In this document: positions 29,003 to 32,135 of the stretch, piece by piece
Layout: each line of letters starts with the position of its first letter
Position numbering within the stretch: the stretch's first letter is position 1
DNA from: Bacteroidales bacterium
Lineage (GTDB): Bacteria; Bacteroidota; Bacteroidia; Bacteroidales; Muribaculaceae
Assembly: GCA_020860445.1 (NCBI GenBank)
Contig: JAJBUH010000129.1
Location: 1-32,135, forward strand
Reading direction: 5' to 3'
DNA: 32,135 nucleotides
Position numbers and translations under genes: made by a program
The notes under the pieces: model-generated
Told to the model about the DNA's origin: nothing
Seen by the model: the letters and a program-made list of their open reading frames with translations, nothing else
The model's database searches: none

Positions 29003-29719
29003 ATGATGAAAGGAATTGTCATATTTATACATGGATTTGCCGAGGGGCCCAAAGTCTTTGGTGAGTTGCCTGCCTTAGTGAACAGCCAAGGTTGGGATAC
29101 ACAATTGCTGCTTCTGCCCGATCATGGAGGCACATGCCGAGATTTCTCCAAGACAGATGGCTCCAATTGGCTCGCTTATATTGATGAGGCCATTAGCAGA
29201 GCCTCAGTAGAATATGAATCTATAGTGCTGGTTGGCCATTCTATGGGAAGCCTGTTCTCAATTATATGTGCCAATAAATATACTAAGGTAAAGGCAATGG
29301 TGTTGATAAGCACTCCCTTGGCGGTGAGAGTGACCTTCAGAGCAATTCGCACCAATTTGACGGTCGGCTTGAAGAAAAATATCCCTCCAGACCACTTCGC
29401 TTACGCTGCCTCCCAAGCTCTGTCTGTCGCTCCGGGCAAACCCTGGGAATACATCGGCTGGCTTCCACGCCTCCAGGACCTCTTCCGTTACATCAAGCAG
29501 GCTCGTAAGGTTCTACCCAAAATACGCATCCCAATCCTCTGCTTCCACGGCGCCAAAGATGAACTCATAGGCTCCAAATCTATGCGCCTATTCAAGAGTC
29601 TCGCTCCCGATGCCGAAATCCATATTCTCCCTGGATCCTCTCACTTCACTTATCCTGCCTCCGACTTCAATGAAATAGAGACTACCATCAAAAAGACATT
29701 GAAAGAGCTTAAATCATGA
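29003..29719 (+). CDS. Alpha/beta hydrolase (carboxylesterase/lysophospholipase-like)
   Basis: 238 aa; IFIHGFAEGPKVFGEL, LVGHSMGSLFS, PILCFHGAKDELI, GSSHF. Confidence 0.88.
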   Translation: MMKGIVIFIHGFAEGPKVFGELPALVNSQGWDTQLLLLPDHGGTCRDFSKTDGSNWLAYIDEAISRASVEYESIVLVGHSMGSLFSIICANKYTKVKAMVLISTPLAVRVTFRAIRTNLTVGLKKNIPPDHFAYAASQALSVAPGKPWEYIGWLPRLQDLFRYIKQARKVLPKIRIPILCFHGAKDELIGSKSMRLFKSLAPDAEIHILPGSSHFTYPASDFNEIETTIKKTLKELKS

Positions 29720-29766
29720 AAAGTAAATTTTAGGCTTTATCAGAATAAAATTTTTTGTAATATTGT

Positions 29767-29987
29767 ACAATGGATGTTCCGAGTGGGTCGGGAGACGAGC
29801 AACCCCCACTTTCTGCTTCGATTGTAATCTTAGCCGGTCAACATGCTTTCGGGCGCTCTCGTCGTTCCCCGATTATATAAACAGCGAGGTAGTACATTAC
29901 TGGGAATGGGGATCCGTACTGAGACGCCCACTTGTGAGGAACCCTTGCTGGAGGAGGGCTCCGGGTGCGGACGACCCTCCTTTTTTT
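29767..29987 (+). ncRNA. Structured ncRNA with intrinsic terminator; 6S RNA-like candidate
   Basis: Non-coding; closing helices GTTCC/GGAAC and AGTGGG/CCCACT, inner GACGAG/CTCGTC, hairpin AGTAC..GTACT, then terminator GGAGGGctCCGggtgCGGacgaCCCTCC-T7. Confidence 0.6.
29953..29987 (+). terminator. Intrinsic terminator of the ncRNA
   Basis: GGAGGG...CCCTCC followed by TTTTTTT. Confidence 0.9.
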
Positions 29988-30097
29988 ATTTATCATTATA
30001 TCGGCCTTCTTCTCTCTACCACGGCGTAAGGCGTTTGTGATGTTTGTTACATCATTATGTTTCCTTCGAAAGAATTTGTGAGCGCCGCAGAAAAACT

Positions 30098-30979
30098 CTA
30101 AGTTAGGGAGGGAACTCTCAGCCAGATTCTGAACAGTGGGTCTTTAATGGTATATATAGTATTCCTTTTGATGGATTTATCAGCGGATACTAACCTTAGT
30201 TTACAGAGGCTTTTGAGATAGGAAGTCAAGATGCCAGAGGTCAATTGGCTTTTATCCCTGATTTCAGGCACAGTCAACCCCATCCTGGAGGTCCCAAGAA
30301 CATTTAAAATACGCTGGGAAGTTATAGGTATACTTTGGTATATCAATTTGTAGTTGTCAGAGAAAAATGATAGCAAACTGTCGATATCTCTGTCGGGGCT
30401 CTGGTCACTCTCTACTATATGGGTTATGATATCTATGGATTTGATAGTTGGTGAGGCTAAATTATACATAGAGGCCACTCTGGCGATTGACGTGGCATCA
30501 AACAAAGTAGATAGTTCTTCAATAGCAATAGGAGGAAGGTGGACTTTCTTTAACCCTTCAAAGAATGGTGCCTTATATTCGGTCAGCGCAGGGAGTAGTT
30601 TGCTCACTGTGGCAATCATCATGGGAGCACCCTCGTTGTAAAGGTATCTGCGGAGACCGAACTGCTCCTCATAAGAGCATCGACGCAGGTAATAATCCAG
30701 ATTGTCAATGAAAAGCATGGCTTTTCCCTTTCCTTGGTTGATAATGTCAGCGGTACTAAATATGGTGCGTCCGTCAATCCATACAAAAGGTAATTCTGGA
30801 TAAGTGTTGACCAAGCGTTGCAACAAAGAGGTTTTCCCTGACCCTTCCTGTCCAATCACCAATACAGGCTGGGGGATTGAAGCCCCAACATTGGCCTCAA
30901 TCTCCCTACAAATCGAACTGAAAGCTCCCTCATTCGCCACATAATTAGCAAGAGCCTTAGAGTGTCGCTGGCTCTCCAT
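30098..30979 (-). CDS. P-loop ATPase (AAA/STAND-like) with C-terminal winged-helix-like region
   Basis: 293 aa; Walker A GQEGSGKTS, Walker B AMLFIDNLDYY, C-terminal LNVLGTSRMGLTVPEIRDKSQLTSGILTSYLKSLCKLRLVS. Confidence 0.75.
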   Translation of the reverse strand: MESQRHSKALANYVANEGAFSSICREIEANVGASIPQPVLVIGQEGSGKTSLLQRLVNTYPELPFVWIDGRTIFSTADIINQGKGKAMLFIDNLDYYLRRCSYEEQFGLRRYLYNEGAPMMIATVSKLLPALTEYKAPFFEGLKKVHLPPIAIEELSTLFDATSIARVASMYNLASPTIKSIDIITHIVESDQSPDRDIDSLLSFFSDNYKLIYQSIPITSQRILNVLGTSRMGLTVPEIRDKSQLTSGILTSYLKSLCKLRLVSADKSIKRNTIYTIKDPLFRIWLRVPSLT

Positions 30980-32135
30980 TACTCAACAAATTTTGAGTAC
31001 CACCATTTCTTAAGCAAGGGCGAATGGAATCTCCGTATCCCTCCCTTTTCTCTCACTATATATCCATCATGCTCAATCATGTTTAGTATGAGACTGAATT
31101 TGGTGTTAGCTCTTAGTGGAGGCTCATCTATGAATTGAGAATACATCTCCAGTAGTTCATCTCTTGACAATCCATCGTCGGCAATACTTAGGGCATTAAG
31201 AAGCAACTCTGCGCCTTCCTTGAATCCATTATATTCGGCGAGTCGTTCATACCAAGTATTCAAATCATCTGTATGAGCCAGATGATCGAAGGCTTCATCC
31301 ACCATTTGTTGAGCAATACCATTTTTTGCTTCTGGATAATCTTTTATGGTAGTGAAAAGGAGCTGAATGAAATAAGGCACATGCCATTCGATCTTGTCTA
31401 TAATATATTTGACCGAATAGGTTGAGATGGGTAGATTCAGAGAATTTGCCAGAGCAATAATTAGGCCTTCAGCTTCTTCTTGCGACAAGGCATCGAAATC
31501 AAAAGAAACCATGTCATTTATAGTCATAGACAAATTCCTCATGCTCGTAAATGCATGAAGTCCGACCGATCCACAGAATATCCATCTTATCTTAGTGTCT
31601 GTGACTTGCCTCAAGCTTCTAAACCAGTTTAGCAGAAATCCTGCTTCTCTGTGTAAAGTATCCTCCTTGTCAATTATATTTAGGAATAACGGAAGTTCAT
31701 CAATCACCACAAGAGTATCTTTAGAATGATCAATTGCTCCAGCCAAAGAAGAATAAAGATTTTGAGGGGCATCAGTTTTGGAAAAATCGAATTTTATTGG
31801 CCCAATACCCTTTACGCCCTCAAGGATGCGATTAAAGAAACCTTCTGCCACATCGGCTGCCTGGTTCCAAATCTTAGAATTATCGAATTTGGTGATAAGA
31901 ATATTAAGGAAATCCTCCTGAGACTGGACTCCTTCAAGATCAATATATACGCACTTCCATCCAGAATTGGTCTTATCCTCCACAAGCTTTTTAGCAAACG
32001 ATGACTTGCCAATTCGTCTTGGGGCTGATAAGACCAGCGAATGATTACTATTAAGGTACCTGTGAGCTTGTGATAGCTCACGGATTCTTCCGAAGAAGTC
32101 TTCTCCTGTAACAGGAGGACCAACTTTGTTTGATA
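30979..32135 (-). CDS. Archaeal-type ATPase (ATPase_2-like) protein, N-terminus outside window
   Basis: Frame continues to the window edge as SNKVGPPVTGEDFFGRIRELSQAHRYLNSNHSLVLSAPRRIGKSSFAKKLVEDKT...; Walker B LVVIDELPLFL. Confidence 0.8.
   Translation of the reverse strand, partial: SNKVGPPVTGEDFFGRIRELSQAHRYLNSNHSLVLSAPRRIGKSSFAKKLVEDKTNSGWKCVYIDLEGVQSQEDFLNILITKFDNSKIWNQAADVAEGFFNRILEGVKGIGPIKFDFSKTDAPQNLYSSLAGAIDHSKDTLVVIDELPLFLNIIDKEDTLHREAGFLLNWFRSLRQVTDTKIRWIFCGSVGLHAFTSMRNLSMTINDMVSFDFDALSQEEAEGLIIALANSLNLPISTYSVKYIIDKIEWHVPYFIQLLFTTIKDYPEAKNGIAQQMVDEAFDHLAHTDDLNTWYERLAEYNGFKEGAELLLNALSIADDGLSRDELLEMYSQFIDEPPLRANTKFSLILNMIEHDGYIVREKGGIRRFHSPLLKKWWYSKFVE

Noticed and set aside
29763-30040. 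Small ORFs (88 aa, 65 aa) within the ncRNA locus
   Set aside because: Cys/Arg/Pro-rich, cross the terminator, and no start context; RNA structure explains the region better.

Overview
This 32 kb window looks like a Bacteroidales chromosome segment, possibly Muribaculaceae-like. That is inferred from repeated TAnnTTTG -7 / TTG -33 promoters, the gene families and the tRNA/operon layout. Positions 1-8100 are an accessory/defence patch: the tail of a Type II-like methyltransferase, a coupled HNH nuclease, a membrane-protein gene split by an apparent frameshift, a PD-(D/E)XK-like nuclease, an AbiEi antitoxin next to an internally deleted AbiEii toxin, a possible Bro-N remnant, and an AlbA-type DNA-binding/ATPase protein flanked by short repeats. 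Positions 8155-23500 hold a sialate O-acetylesterase gene and then the minus-strand core block tRNA(Thr,Tyr,Gly,Thr)-tuf-tRNA(Trp)-secE-nusG-rplK-rplA-rplJ-rplL-rpoB-rpoC. Downstream are a GH31 glycosidase, an SIS-domain sugar-phosphate isomerase, ribH, tandem thioredoxins, tRNA-Arg, tRNA-Val, an alpha/beta hydrolase, a probable structured ncRNA (6S-like candidate) and a pair of overlapping ATPase genes truncated by the window edge. The strongest unexplained signal is a seven-copy, exactly 22-bp-phased array of TTGTGCAACTTTT between tRNA-Arg and tRNA-Val (28536-28700). Its spacers vary and it is followed by an 18-bp palindrome, so it looks iteron-like rather than coding or CRISPR.
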